Positions 26,678-35,931 are shown, counted from the stretch's first letter. The stretch is DNA of 39,346 bases from Acidobacteriota bacterium (GCA_004356105.1 SMYC01000258.1:1-39346); one strand, 5' to 3'. The notes: generated by a model not told the origin, from the letters alone. Made by a program: numbers and translations.

Positions 26678-27286
26678 ATGGCCTTTCTCGATCGCTTTGT
26701 TTCGGACATCATCAAGAAGTCGACCGGATTCAACGCGCGCTCTATCGTGCGGACGGTCGGCGGCCAGAACATTCTGCTTCTCGGAGGCGCGGCTCTCGCT
26801 GCGGCGCTTGCGGCGGAGAAAATGGGCGGGTCGGAGTCGCCTCCTCAGCCGCCTGTCCCGCTTGTCCCAAATGCCGCACCGCCTCCGCTCCCAACGGCGC
26901 CCCCGCCCCCGCCACTGCCTCCTCCTCAGGAGCTTCTTTTTGCGATCGTCCGCACGATGGTTGCCGCGTCTCTCGCCGACGGCCAGCAGCACGACGACGA
27001 GAAAGAGCTCATCAATAAACGGCTCGGAGAATCGGGGCTCTCGCTCGAGCAGATCCAGCAAGTCCACACGGACCTCGCCACGCCGCCTGCCTTTGCCGAG
27101 CTCGCGGCGCTCGTCGATAACGCCCACGACTCGGAGCTTCTTTACCGCTTTTCTGCGCTCGTGGTCCTTGCGGATGACAATGTCAGCGACGGCGAAAAAG
27201 CCTGGCTCGCCGAGCTCGCCAAGGCGCTTGGCATCGACGCGGCGCGACGTCAGGTGCTCGATGGCGAAATCTTCGAATCTACTTGA
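26678..27286 (+). CDS. DUF533/TerB-like tellurite-resistance-fold protein
   Basis: About 202 residues. I start at ATG 26678 (MAFLDRFVSDII), which fits the YebE/DUF533 N-terminus better than the upstream start at 26654. A hydrophobic Gly/Ala stretch (NILLLGGAALAAALAAEKM, about 36-54) probably inserts in the membrane. A Pro-rich linker (about 60-87) leads to a C-terminal helical TerB-like domain: LLFAIVRTMVAASLADGQQHDDEKELI, then ALVVLADDNVSDGEKAWLAELAKALGI. The acidic residues of the two similar half-motifs probably bind metal. The function in the cell is unknown. It converges with the M24 peptidase gene, overlapping by eight bases. Confidence 0.8.
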   Translation: MAFLDRFVSDIIKKSTGFNARSIVRTVGGQNILLLGGAALAAALAAEKMGGSESPPQPPVPLVPNAAPPPLPTAPPPPPLPPPQELLFAIVRTMVAASLADGQQHDDEKELINKRLGESGLSLEQIQQVHTDLATPPAFAELAALVDNAHDSELLYRFSALVVLADDNVSDGEKAWLAELAKALGIDAARRQVLDGEIFEST

Positions 27287-28580
27287 TCAGCAGAATTCTT
27301 TGGATTACCGGATAGAGCCACTCGACGCCTCTCGCGGTCACGATGGCGTCGTCCTCGAGAGGGATCCGTACTTTCGCGCCCCCGAACTCATCGGCTTTGG
27401 TATAGGCGAAAAGCTCGATCGAGAACATGTTCGACGGCTTGATCTCGTAGGTGAGACGCGTCGGGTTGAACCACGCGATCGAAGGCCCTATTCCGTGGCC
27501 GAGATTACCTACGGAATGACAACCGATGACAACATCGGTCGTGTCCGCGTCCGTTGGCTGATTGAACTCGATGAGCGAGAATCCCGCTTCTTCTAGAGCG
27601 TGGTTGACCTGCTCGAGCATCTCACCCGCGGTAGGGCCGGCCTTGATGCTTCGCCGCACTACGTCGCGCGCTTTTAGTGCTTGATCGAAAGCGTTTTGAA
27701 TTCCTGGTGGCACGGCTGTCTCGCCTTCCTTCAGAACGTAAGCGATGCGCTTCATATCGGTAAAGAAGTTCAGATAGCCGACACCCCAATCGATCATGAG
27801 GAGCTCGCCGCGCTGAATGATGTGCTCGTTCGAGCTCGCGACGATACCCTCGGGGCCGGTCACATAGACCGACGGCATGCCGAAGGAAGATTCTAGTCCT
27901 CGCTCGAACTGCTGCTCCGTCATCCACCACGCGACGTCCTCGAGAGTCGTCACCCCTGGCGTGATGATGGCGTTCGAGAAGGCACGCTCCGCTATCTGGC
28001 GGGACATCTCTCCGGCCTCTCCAAAGGCAACGATCTCGCTGGCCACGCGGCGCGAGCGAAAATCAGAAACGAGCTTCTCCGCGGACGTAAACCTCTCCGC
28101 GTAGTCCTCCCCGAGCGTGCGTACGAGATACTCGAAGCCAGTATGGGACAGGCCGTCCGCCGCGCCGATGCTCTCGGACATGTTGAGGCCGATGCTCTTG
28201 GGGTCGCGCTCGGCGACAAAAGCCGCGAGGTCGAAACTTCCGCTCACGATGTCGTAGACACCGCAAGCTTCGAGCCGGCGTCCGCCCACACCGAGCGCCG
28301 CCCGCTCAATCCGCTCGTCACCACGGTCGGTGAAGATATAAAACCCGACATTCCCGACATAGCCTTCACCGAGATCGTAGTAGAGTGGATCGCGCAGCCC
28401 CTCTTTCTGCATGACGATCCACATGTCGATAGCGTTCTCTTTCATGACCTCCGGGAGAATGCGGTCGAATTTCTCGTGCCGGATCTGGCACATTCGCTCC
28501 CATCGTCGGCGCGCTTCCTGTGAGAGGGCCTCTGAAACGGCGAAAAGGGACAAGAGGGTGACAACAATCGAGAATCTCAT
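27279..28580 (-). CDS. Secreted M24-family metallopeptidase (Xaa-Pro aminopeptidase-like)
   Basis: A 433-residue protein with a signal peptide (MRFSIVVTLLSLFAVSEALSQ), starting at ATG 28580 with GGAG six bases upstream. A creatinase-type N-terminal domain (about 30-185) precedes the pita-bread catalytic domain. Metal ligands visible: Asp in MIDWGVG, Asp in FTDMKR, His in LGHGIGP, Glu in SIELFAY and Glu in IPLEDDAIV. It probably removes N-terminal residues before proline in the periplasm; substrate specificity is inferred from the family only. It is divergent from the TetR regulator, which could control it. Confidence 0.88.
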   Translation of the reverse strand: MRFSIVVTLLSLFAVSEALSQEARRRWERMCQIRHEKFDRILPEVMKENAIDMWIVMQKEGLRDPLYYDLGEGYVGNVGFYIFTDRGDERIERAALGVGGRRLEACGVYDIVSGSFDLAAFVAERDPKSIGLNMSESIGAADGLSHTGFEYLVRTLGEDYAERFTSAEKLVSDFRSRRVASEIVAFGEAGEMSRQIAERAFSNAIITPGVTTLEDVAWWMTEQQFERGLESSFGMPSVYVTGPEGIVASSNEHIIQRGELLMIDWGVGYLNFFTDMKRIAYVLKEGETAVPPGIQNAFDQALKARDVVRRSIKAGPTAGEMLEQVNHALEEAGFSLIEFNQPTDADTTDVVIGCHSVGNLGHGIGPSIAWFNPTRLTYEIKPSNMFSIELFAYTKADEFGGAKVRIPLEDDAIVTARGVEWLYPVIQRILLIK

Positions 28581-28687
28581 GGTCTACTCCAAGCGTCTTT
28601 TGATGCGCGGCGGCATCCTATAGCAGCAAGCAGTTGCTTGGGAAGTCCGCAGCTGACAGAATCGCGCTTCGTCGGAGGAGTGGACCG

Positions 28688-29305
28688 TTGAGCAAGAGCG
28701 AAACAGAAGGCAAGAAACCGGGCCGGCGGTCTCGAGTGAATGAGCGCCGGGGGCAAATTCTGGAAAAAGCAGCGCAGCTATTTTGCGTCAAAGGGTACGA
28801 CTCCACCTCCATGAGCGACATCGCGGACGAAGTGGGCATTACCAAAGCGGGCCTCTACTACTTCGTCGAGGGCAAGGAGCACTTGCTCTACTTGATTACG
28901 GATTACGGTCTCGACCTTCTCGACGAGACCGTCGTGCAACCGTTGAAAAAGCTCGAAGACCCCAAGGACTTCCTCACCGAGCTCATCAAGCTCCATACCC
29001 ACATGGTGTTGAACCGTCCGAGAGAGGTCACGATCATCCTCCACGAGCGAACGGCATTGACTGGTGTCTACCGTGAGAAGATATTGCGGCGGAAGAAAGA
29101 GTACATCAATTACGTGCGCAGTCTACTCGTCCGACTGCAGCAACGCGGAGAGGCGCGGCAAGATCTCGACCCCACCGCGGCGACGTTTTTCCTGCTCGGC
29201 TCCCTCAACTGGATCTATCAGTGGTACAAGGTCGACGGCCCTCTCGCGGAGGAGCAGCTGGCGACTGAGCTCACGAAGCTGTTTACGAGGGGCTTCTTGA
29301 AATAA
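28688..29305 (+). CDS. TetR-family transcriptional regulator
   Basis: A 205-residue regulator. I start at TTG 28688 because GGAGGAG lies seven bases upstream; the open frame continues to 28634 without such support. The N-terminal helix-turn-helix (about residues 18-64) reads ILEKAAQLFCVKGYDSTSMSDIADEVGITKAGLYYFVEGKEHLL, a standard TetR DNA-binding region. The C-terminal domain (about 75-205) resembles the fatty-acid or CoA-ligand-responsive KstR2/FadR type of TetR proteins, with ILHERTALTG and WIYQWYK segments. No obvious target operon lies next to it except the divergent M24 peptidase. Confidence 0.9.
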   Translation: MSKSETEGKKPGRRSRVNERRGQILEKAAQLFCVKGYDSTSMSDIADEVGITKAGLYYFVEGKEHLLYLITDYGLDLLDETVVQPLKKLEDPKDFLTELIKLHTHMVLNRPREVTIILHERTALTGVYREKILRRKKEYINYVRSLLVRLQQRGEARQDLDPTAATFFLLGSLNWIYQWYKVDGPLAEEQLATELTKLFTRGFLK

Positions 29306-29358
29306 GAATTCCCCCCACCTCGACTCGAAAATGGACCCTATTCCCTTTTCGCCGCCCC

Positions 29359-29694
29359 TTAGCGGGAAACGCTGCTCGCTGACAACTCAATGACCTCGAG
29401 GAGTTGGTCCTGCAAGTCTGGGTTTCCGATCTTCCGCCAGTAACCGAGAAGCTTTGTTTCTTCTTTGTTCTCGGCAAGCGGTTTTCGGGTGTGGCTGTCA
29501 GGGATGAGATCCGAGACCTTCACGTCTAACGACTTGCTGATTTTCTTGAGCCAATCGAGCGACGTGCGCCGGCGACCCTGCTCGAAGTTCGAGAGAGCCG
29601 AAGGCGATAGCCCCGCTTTTCGCGCAAGCTCCTCTTGAAGCATGCCTCTTTTTTGTCGCAGCTCACGAATACGCTGCCCGACTTCTGCGTGCAT
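29359..29694 (-). CDS. XRE-family helix-turn-helix regulator
   Basis: A 111-residue protein starting at ATG 29694, with AGGAGG four bases upstream. Residues 5-62 form a Cro/CI-type HTH: IRELRQKRGMLQEELARKAGLSPSALSNFEQGRRRTSLDWLKKISKSLDV. A short C-terminal tail of about 45 residues (TKLLGYWRKIGNPDLQDQLLEVIE) may mediate dimerisation. It is divergent from the omega-subunit gene and could regulate it or itself; the target is unknown. Confidence 0.9.
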   Translation of the reverse strand: MHAEVGQRIRELRQKRGMLQEELARKAGLSPSALSNFEQGRRRTSLDWLKKISKSLDVKVSDLIPDSHTRKPLAENKEETKLLGYWRKIGNPDLQDQLLEVIELSASSVSR

Positions 29695-29845
29695 GGAACC
29701 TCCTCTGTCCCCGTCAAAAAGACAATGACGGAATCACTTTCAGGGCACAGTAGCATGAAACGGTACCGGGCGCACCACGGGTTGTTCCCGGTGTAAGAAA
29801 GGCGTTGGTAACAGCCTGGTTCTGCGGCTAAAACTGGTCGGCGAC

Positions 29846-29855
29846 GTGTTAGAAT
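29846..29855 (+). promoter_or_regulatory. Extended -10 promoter for rpoZ
   Basis: GTGTTAGAAT contains an extended -10 (TG-T-TAGAAT). The identical ten bases occur before the Nudix gene on the minus strand (36503-36494). It predicts transcription starting near 29862, about 25 bases before the omega-subunit start codon at 29887. Confidence 0.45.
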
Positions 29856-29886
29856 AATGGGGTTGTACATTGAGGAGGAAGCACCA

Positions 29887-30114
29887 TTGGATATCAAGGA
29901 AGCCGGTCTATTCATTAAGGTGAACATAGCCGCACAAAGGGCGCGACAGATCATGCAGGGCGCAGCCCCAAAGATTCAGAGTAGCTCCCGCAAACCTGCA
30001 GCGATCGCGATCCTAGAGCTCGAAAGCGGAGTGCTCGAAGCGTTTACGCCAGAAGAGCTTCCTGATCCTCCCGAAGAAGGGTCCGACGGAGAGGATACGG
30101 AAGACGAGCTCTGA
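29887..30114 (+). CDS. rpoZ: RNA polymerase omega subunit
   Basis: A 75-residue protein. The first ATG in frame is 29857, but a GAGGAGGA site at 29872-29879 is correctly placed for TTG 29887, giving MDIKEAGLFIKVNIAAQRA. The core ARQIMQGAAPKIQSSSRKPAAIAILELESGVL matches the omega fold (VxVAAxRARQLxxGAxP), followed by an acidic tail. Omega helps assemble the polymerase and binds ppGpp in some bacteria. Short, and recognised by pattern only, so somewhat less certain than larger genes. Confidence 0.75.
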   Translation: MDIKEAGLFIKVNIAAQRARQIMQGAAPKIQSSSRKPAAIAILELESGVLEAFTPEELPDPPEEGSDGEDTEDEL

Positions 30115-30129
30115 GCCGGAGCCCAGCGC

Positions 30130-31326
30130 TCAGCTCACGATCCCTTCCACGTTTCCGTTCTTGAGAAAGTTCTTCAGCGTATCCGCCGTCGCGGTTACCC
30201 GGTCGAGGTGGTACCGCGACAGCACCTCCTTCATATAAGGATGGTGGCGTAACAGCTCTTTGAGCTCCGCTTCCTCGATTTTGAGGAGCTCCGTGCCGTC
30301 CTCGAGCGAATGTACCGTGGCCGTGCGCGGCACACCGGTCAGAAACGACACCTCACCAAAGAACTGGTGCTTGCCAAGCCGAGCAAGCTCGATGAGCTCG
30401 TCGCCAATTCTTACCTCGACCATGACCGAGCCTTCCTTGATGAGATAGAGCGCGCCCTCTTGCTCGCCTTCTTGAAAAGCAGCTTGACCTTCGGCGAGAG
30501 TGACGAGCTTGAAGCGCGGCGCAAGACGGGCGCGGTCCTTCGACGGGAGCATCTCGAAAAGGGGCGATTGCGACAAGACGTTGACGAGCGCCCGGTCCCG
30601 GTACATGGAGAAGAGCACTTCCCTGAGGCGCCGGTGGTTCGCGACAACACCGCGCATCCCGTCAGCGGAAAGCTCGAGCAGCTCGCTATTCTCGAGACAG
30701 CGAACGCTCGCCGTCCGAGGGTCTCCTGTCAGAAACGAGAACTCTCCGAAACATTGTCCCGCGGAAACGATGCCGAGCTTCGCGGTGTCGGCTCGCACTT
30801 CGAGAAGCCCTTCGGTGACAAAGAAAAGCGATCCACCTGCGTCACCTTCATCGAAAACAACGGCGCCTTCTTTGAGCTCATGCCGCTTCATCGCGCCCGC
30901 CACGCTCGAAAGCTCCTCAGGAGTCAGCTCCGACAGAAGAGGGATATCGCCGAGAGGTGTCAATGTAGGCACCGGCACGGTTTTTGCCTCTTGCTTCTTC
31001 TGTTCGTCTCTCAGGCTGTCGACCGTGACTTTGGCGATATAGGCGAGCGGGTTCTCGAAGCGAGGATCGAGCTCGACGACTTTGAGACCAGCGGCGATAG
31101 CGCCGAGGATATCCCCAGCGGAAGCGAGCCTCTCCTGAATCTTTACGAGCTCAGAAATGGCGCTGTCGCGATTTCCCGATTCGATGAGAAGGTTGGCGAG
31201 GCGGCGCCGAATGCCGGTATCGTCCGGTATTTCCGATACGAGCCCTTGGAGGGTGACTACTGCCCGGTCAAGGTCGCCGCTTCTGCGGTACCGCTCCGCG
31301 ACCCTCAACTCGGAAGCCTTGTCCAT
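30130..31326 (-). CDS. Protein with TPR-like N-terminus and two cyclic-nucleotide-binding domains
   Basis: A 398-residue protein. Residues 1-110 look like TPR or helical repeats (ASELRVAERYRRSGDLDRAVVTLQGLV, GDILGAIAAGLKVVELDPRFENPLAYIAKV). Two cNMP-binding domains follow: about 125-240, with the phosphate-binding cassette FGEFSFLTGDPRTASV, and about 245-365, with FGEVSFLTGVPRTATV. Both retain the Gly-Glu and Arg needed for cAMP or cGMP binding. There is no DNA-binding or kinase domain, so it may act as a scaffold or second-messenger sensor. It is the last gene of a minus-strand operon; its start overlaps the stop of the Nudix gene by one base (TGATG). Confidence 0.85.
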   Translation of the reverse strand: MDKASELRVAERYRRSGDLDRAVVTLQGLVSEIPDDTGIRRRLANLLIESGNRDSAISELVKIQERLASAGDILGAIAAGLKVVELDPRFENPLAYIAKVTVDSLRDEQKKQEAKTVPVPTLTPLGDIPLLSELTPEELSSVAGAMKRHELKEGAVVFDEGDAGGSLFFVTEGLLEVRADTAKLGIVSAGQCFGEFSFLTGDPRTASVRCLENSELLELSADGMRGVVANHRRLREVLFSMYRDRALVNVLSQSPLFEMLPSKDRARLAPRFKLVTLAEGQAAFQEGEQEGALYLIKEGSVMVEVRIGDELIELARLGKHQFFGEVSFLTGVPRTATVHSLEDGTELLKIEEAELKELLRHHPYMKEVLSRYHLDRVTATADTLKNFLKNGNVEGIVS

Positions 31327-31910
31327 CAGCGGTCTTCTTTCTCCTGCTCGCGTTGTTCCAGGAGATCGGCGAGACGTTGATGGATGCGCGCCCGATAGCG
31401 AAGATCGCCGAGACTCGACGCTTCGAGAAGCGGGTTCATGTTCGCTACGAGCTCATCCATCGCGACCCAACGTGCGGCTTCGAACGCCTCGCGGTCTTTC
31501 GGCCCGATCTTCCCGTCCTCGGCATTGGCAAGCATGACGTGCGTTGTCCAGGACGTTTTCTCACCGTCGAGCGTGAAGTCCGCATGAATCTGCAGAAGAT
31601 AGCCCTGAACGCGCACCGCGAGCCCGGTCTCCTCGAGCGCTTCCCGGACGGCACCGTCGACAAAAGACTCTTCGGGGTGGATACCTCCCGAGGGGATTCG
31701 AAACGCGTCAGGAGGATCGCCCGGCTTGCGCACGACGGCGACCTGCCCGTCCTTCAGAATGAGGAGAGCCACATCATGCGCTCGGCCCTGACTTCGATGT
31801 TTCTCTACCTTGCGAAACTCGGGCTCCGTCAACGGAACATCCCACCGTTCGATGATTGGCGCGCCGAACTCGGATACGAGCTCTTGCACGATGTGTCGGC
31901 CGATATGCAT
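31326..31910 (-). CDS. Nudix hydrolase
   Basis: A 194-residue pyrophosphohydrolase. The Nudix box is complete: GGIHPEESFVDGAVREALEETGLAV (GX5EX7REUXEEXGU pattern), preceded by the LILKDGQVAVVRKPGD strand. Extra residues at the N-terminus (1-50) and C-terminus (140-194) are helical and rich in charge. The substrate cannot be told; Nudix enzymes cleave nucleoside diphosphates linked to another group. It sits between a TlpA-like thioredoxin (11 bases upstream) and the cNMP-binding protein (one-base overlap). Confidence 0.9.
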   Translation of the reverse strand: MHIGRHIVQELVSEFGAPIIERWDVPLTEPEFRKVEKHRSQGRAHDVALLILKDGQVAVVRKPGDPPDAFRIPSGGIHPEESFVDGAVREALEETGLAVRVQGYLLQIHADFTLDGEKTSWTTHVMLANAEDGKIGPKDREAFEAARWVAMDELVANMNPLLEASSLGDLRYRARIHQRLADLLEQREQEKEDR

Positions 31911-31921
31911 ATCGCCGAGGC

Positions 31922-32446
31922 TCAGCTCTCGCTGCTCGGTTCGTTCAAGAGTGCTACAAGGTCGCGGATCACCGAAGGGGCTACCCAGTCGCGAGCGCCA
32001 ACGACTTTCGATTTCAGGCGGCCGCTTCTATCAATGATGTAGGTCTCGGGATATTTGAAGGTCTTATAGGAGCGAGAGACTTTCATGCCGTCGTCGTGTA
32101 GAACAGTGAACGTCAAATTCCGCTCATCGACGAACCTTTCGATATCGCTGAACCGCTCGTCCACGGAGACGGCCACGACGGCCAGCCCTCTCGACGCGAG
32201 CGCCTCGTGGAGTTTTTCGAGTGAGGGCATCTCTTCGATACAAGGAGGACACCAGGTCGCCCAATAGTTGAGAACGACGACCTTCCCTCTCAGCTCATCG
32301 AGCGCATGCATCCGGCCTTTGAGGTCTGGAAGCGTAAAGCCGGGCACGGCCTCCCCTACTTGGACTCCAGGATTCCCCTTGCACGATAACGAGGCACAGG
32401 CAAAAAGGGCCGCGAAGAGAAGCGCCGCACGGGATTCAGCTCGCAT
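31922..32446 (-). CDS. TlpA/ResA-like thioredoxin-fold lipoprotein
   Basis: About 174 residues with a lipoprotein signal (LLFAALFACASLSC, lipobox LSC) and a thioredoxin domain: VPGFTLPDLKGRMHALDELRGKVVVLNYWATWCPPCIEEMP. The WCPPC active site is a standard Cys pair, unlike the U/C motif of the redoxin at 16611. It would reduce or exchange disulfides outside the cytoplasmic membrane, for example in cytochrome c maturation. ATG 32446 overlaps the stop of the preceding glycerophosphodiesterase gene. ATG 32464 is an alternative start. Confidence 0.88.
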   Translation of the reverse strand: MRAESRAALLFAALFACASLSCKGNPGVQVGEAVPGFTLPDLKGRMHALDELRGKVVVLNYWATWCPPCIEEMPSLEKLHEALASRGLAVVAVSVDERFSDIERFVDERNLTFTVLHDDGMKVSRSYKTFKYPETYIIDRSGRLKSKVVGARDWVAPSVIRDLVALLNEPSSES

Positions 32447-33284
32447 GAGGAGTATCTCGCACATGGGCGAGCGGCTTGAGCGGCTTGAGCGCCTCGACGT
32501 TGGCCACGGCACAGGCCGGGTCGTCGGTCATGATGCCGTCGACGCCCCATTCGAGAAGACGTGTGATGTGGATCGGCTCGTTCACGGTCCACACGTGCAC
32601 TTCCACGTCGAGCTCGTGAATGGCGTCGATGACGGGTTTTGAAACGACCCGTCTCAAGCCTTTATATTCCGGCACTTGGAACGCGGTACCCGGCGGCCGA
32701 TAGCCGGCAAGGCTTCCACTTCGCACGCGGACGAGAAAGTCGCGCACCTCGTCCTTGCTGAAGCTCGTGGCCACGCGCGGCGCGACGCCGCGGAAGCGCT
32801 GCAGCGCGTCGTGATGATGCGAGGCTACGATGACGCGTTCCTCCGCACCGTAGCGTTGCAGACGGTTTTGGACCACCTGCTCGACGCCCGAGCGGGTCTT
32901 CTTGAGCTCCAGGGTGAGACCGACATCGGGAAATGTTGTCAGCACTTCGTCGAGCGTCGGCATTGTCAGGCCCTTACCGCGATAAGGGAAGGTGCGGCCA
33001 TAGTCCATCGTAAATTTGTATCCCGCATCGAGCCTTTGGAGCTCAGCGAGGGACATGTTCTCGACGCGTCCTCGGCGGCCCGTGGTTCTGGACACGGAAT
33101 TGTCATGGATGATCACGGGCTCGCCATCCGATGTCAAGTGGATGTCCATCTCGAGATAGGACGCCCCTTGCTGGCACGCGAGCTTGAACGATTCGATCGT
33201 GTTCTCGGGCGCGCGGGCGCAGGCGCCGCGGTGGCCGAAGAGCCTCGGCGAAGGACCCGAGAAAAAGCCGTTATTTGACGACAC
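32436..33284 (-). CDS. Glycerophosphodiester phosphodiesterase (cytoplasmic type)
   Basis: A 282-residue TIM-barrel enzyme starting at GTG 33284. The metal- and substrate-binding HRG is intact (LFGHRGACARAPENTIESF), as are MDIHLTSDGEPVIIHDNSVSRTTG, LELKKT and a C-terminal HVWTVNEPIHITRLLEWGVDGIMTDDP. It hydrolyses glycerophosphodiesters such as glycerophosphocholine to glycerol-3-phosphate and an alcohol. It has no signal peptide, in contrast to the broken secreted copy at 10658. It is followed by a TlpA-like thioredoxin gene in a probable operon. Confidence 0.93.
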   Translation of the reverse strand: MSSNNGFFSGPSPRLFGHRGACARAPENTIESFKLACQQGASYLEMDIHLTSDGEPVIIHDNSVSRTTGRRGRVENMSLAELQRLDAGYKFTMDYGRTFPYRGKGLTMPTLDEVLTTFPDVGLTLELKKTRSGVEQVVQNRLQRYGAEERVIVASHHHDALQRFRGVAPRVATSFSKDEVRDFLVRVRSGSLAGYRPPGTAFQVPEYKGLRRVVSKPVIDAIHELDVEVHVWTVNEPIHITRLLEWGVDGIMTDDPACAVANVEALKPLKPLAHVRDTPHAS

Positions 33285-33393
33285 TTTGATCCGGTCGAGT
33301 TCTACTAATTTTGTCTACGAAGGCGCATCGAAAGAAGCGTCTCCGAATGACCCGTTTGCGGGAACCAATGTTTATATCTCTATTATCCGGACG

Positions 33394-35931
33394 CTACAGC
33401 GTTTCGTCAAAGGCGGGTATGCGCAGTAAGACTCCCAGATCCCGGCGGTCGGGATTGTTCGGGTCGAGCTCCGAAGGCCTGAATCCGCCTTCACTGAAAA
33501 CGGTGAAGGCGGCGAGACCGTCTTCGATGGCGACGCGAACGCGCTTCTTCTGCCAAGGTCCGAGGCGAAAGCGCTTGGTGTCCATCTCTGTCTCCACGCG
33601 CACCCAGTTCTCCGAGCCGCCATTCAAAAGCTCGAGCTCGTCGCCTGTCGTGGATTCGAGCGTAAAGGCCGCGCGCGCGCCTCGCTTCACCCAGAAGCCG
33701 CGGCGATCGAGATAGGCTCCGTCATCGAGACTGTGAACACGCTGGTCGCCGGGGAAGACGAGACTTCGGTTCACGACCGGTCGCGGATCGAAGAGCTCGT
33801 CCCAATGCAGCCGTGGAGGACCACCGTCTTCGAGACGTCGCAGCCGCACCCGAAAACGGCCGAGCGCAACCTTCGACTCGAAGCGGGCGCCGTCCGCCTC
33901 GAAACAGCTTCGGTCGCTGCACGGCGCGAAGGCTTCGAGAGCAACTCCCGATACGCGATAACGTCCCGCCGGAATGTGGTACGGCAAGCTCCACCAATGG
34001 AGGGGGTCGCCGTCGGGACGGAAAGGACGGAGGGGCAGCGAGACGCGCGCTTTGACATCGCCGCCGCTCAAGCGCTCTCCCGATGGGAACGCGCGAAAGG
34101 CGTCAGCTCTGCTTTCGCTGAGCCCTCTCATGAGCTCCGTCACCCAGCGGCCTTCGAGGCGGCGGGAGACCTGCGCTCCGGTCAAGTCTCGAGCCCAGGC
34201 CGCGGCGAGCAGCAGCAGAACGAAAGGCGGCAGCCGTACCGGACGAGCGCGAAACTGTGCCGCGAGAGCAAGCAGAGCCAGCGCGAGCGCGATGCTCGCG
34301 AAGATGACCGAGTGCGCGTCCGCGTTAATGAGCGATGGAAGATAGCTCGTGAGATCCCACGAGCTAGAGAGCGCTTCCCAAAGCCGCCCCGTGCCGTCTC
34401 TGGCATTCAAGTAAAGAGGTTGCCCCGGCAGGAAAACACTAAAGAGCGAAACGGAGAGACTGACCGCGAGAAGCGTTGGTAACCACGGCGTTACGCCCTC
34501 GAGGCGCTCTCGAGCCCACAGTCTCGACGCCGCCATTGCGAGAAGAGGGAGCACGGGGAAGAGAAAACGCGCCGCCGGCGAATTGCCCCCGGACCATAGG
34601 GGATGGGCTGCGCCCGGAAGTGCTATAACAGCGAGCGCGAGCAGCGAAACGACGCCAAAAAAGAAATCGCGCCGCAGCAGTGGCACGAGCCCCGCGAGGC
34701 CGATGAGGTAGACGGGCGAGACCGGAAGAAGCCCGAACTCCTGGTCGAAGAACAAGCCGAGAAGACCTATCGGGATACCGGACATGAAAATACGCTGGCG
34801 TCCATAGGAAGCGGTGGGATCGAGACTTCCCGTCGAGACGAAGAAGAACGTAACGAGCGCCAAAGCACCGACAGCGGCACCGCACAAAACCGGCGCGCGG
34901 CCGCGCTGAAAACGATAAGCCAAAGCACCCCACAACAAACCGGCGAGCGGGATGAACTTCATGTGAAAAAAAGGAAGCGTCGCGACCAAAAGCGCCCACC
35001 CGAGCGCAAGAAGACGCGTCTCGGCCTCACGTCGGAGAAGTCGCACGGCTACCAGCGTCACGATTACCGCGGCGGGAAGCTCGGGATAGGCGGAAGAGGA
35101 TAGGAAGAGAGCCGGCGAAGTCAGTCCGAAAACGCAGGACGCGAGTACCGACGCCTCGCGGTTGCCTGTCAGAAGGAACGCGGCAAGGTAGATCGCGCGC
35201 CACAGCATCGCACCCAAGAGCGCGAGCGTGACGAGAGCGCCCGTCAGCCCCGCGAGTGCGTAGCCGGGGACGAGAAGGATCGGCAGTCCAATCCCGTGAA
35301 TCGAGTACGGCGTGTTGGCGGCGAGGTGCGGCCCGATCTTTCCCAGATAAAAACCGCGGTAGTCCTCCTGAAAGTAGTTGTTCTGAACGCGAAGATCGCC
35401 GTCGTGGACGAGGCTATGGGTGATGAGGAGATAGTGAGGCTCGTCGCCCGAGAGGCCGACATCGTGCGACATCTTCAACCCGATGGCGAGATGAACGCAA
35501 AACCCGAGAAAGGCTATGCGGCGCGTCGTGGCGATGTGGCGGCCGAGCCCGCGCGGCGCGAGCGCACGCCACAGCCACAACAAGGTGGCGCTGACGAGCA
35601 GGAAGTCGAGCAGGCGTCCGGAGAAGAGAGCTGTGAACGGCGCCACTGAGAAGAGCGACGGGACGAACACGGCGCCCGCCAGTCCGGCGGGAAGAAATGG
35701 CGTGATCCAGCTTGCCTTCCCAGAGCGGTGGGCGGCGAAGCCAAGCGCGGCCCCGAGCGCGACGAACACCACGACGAGCAAGAGGTTAGGGATCGAGCTC
35801 AGAAGCCAGGGCTCGACACTAGCATTCATGTCGACGTCCCGGTCGAAGACCGGGAAACGCCGGGTGGAGCGCATCGCGAGCGCGAGGCCGAGCGCCATGC
35901 CCGCCACGACCGCGATCCAGGAAGTTTTCAA
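33394..35931 (-). CDS. GT-C-like membrane protein, probable polyprenol-linked glycosyltransferase
   Basis: An 845-residue protein. About a dozen hydrophobic helices fill residues 1-600. The first large outside loop has the acidic motif typical of GT-C/ArnT-type enzymes (DVGLSGDEPHYLLITHSLVHDGDL; Asp-Glu adjacent in GDEPHY). The C-terminal 250 residues form a soluble, mostly beta domain with repeated aromatic and charged strands (RYRVSGVALEAFAPC, RFRVRLRRLEDGG). Enzymes of this kind transfer a sugar from a lipid carrier to lipid A, glycan or protein on the periplasmic side. The exact acceptor is unknown. Its start overlaps the stop of the Nudix gene upstream by four bases. Confidence 0.72.
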   Translation of the reverse strand: MKTSWIAVVAGMALGLALAMRSTRRFPVFDRDVDMNASVEPWLLSSIPNLLLVVVFVALGAALGFAAHRSGKASWITPFLPAGLAGAVFVPSLFSVAPFTALFSGRLLDFLLVSATLLWLWRALAPRGLGRHIATTRRIAFLGFCVHLAIGLKMSHDVGLSGDEPHYLLITHSLVHDGDLRVQNNYFQEDYRGFYLGKIGPHLAANTPYSIHGIGLPILLVPGYALAGLTGALVTLALLGAMLWRAIYLAAFLLTGNREASVLASCVFGLTSPALFLSSSAYPELPAAVIVTLVAVRLLRREAETRLLALGWALLVATLPFFHMKFIPLAGLLWGALAYRFQRGRAPVLCGAAVGALALVTFFFVSTGSLDPTASYGRQRIFMSGIPIGLLGLFFDQEFGLLPVSPVYLIGLAGLVPLLRRDFFFGVVSLLALAVIALPGAAHPLWSGGNSPAARFLFPVLPLLAMAASRLWARERLEGVTPWLPTLLAVSLSVSLFSVFLPGQPLYLNARDGTGRLWEALSSSWDLTSYLPSLINADAHSVIFASIALALALLALAAQFRARPVRLPPFVLLLLAAAWARDLTGAQVSRRLEGRWVTELMRGLSESRADAFRAFPSGERLSGGDVKARVSLPLRPFRPDGDPLHWWSLPYHIPAGRYRVSGVALEAFAPCSDRSCFEADGARFESKVALGRFRVRLRRLEDGGPPRLHWDELFDPRPVVNRSLVFPGDQRVHSLDDGAYLDRRGFWVKRGARAAFTLESTTGDELELLNGGSENWVRVETEMDTKRFRLGPWQKKRVRVAIEDGLAAFTVFSEGGFRPSELDPNNPDRRDLGVLLRIPAFDETL

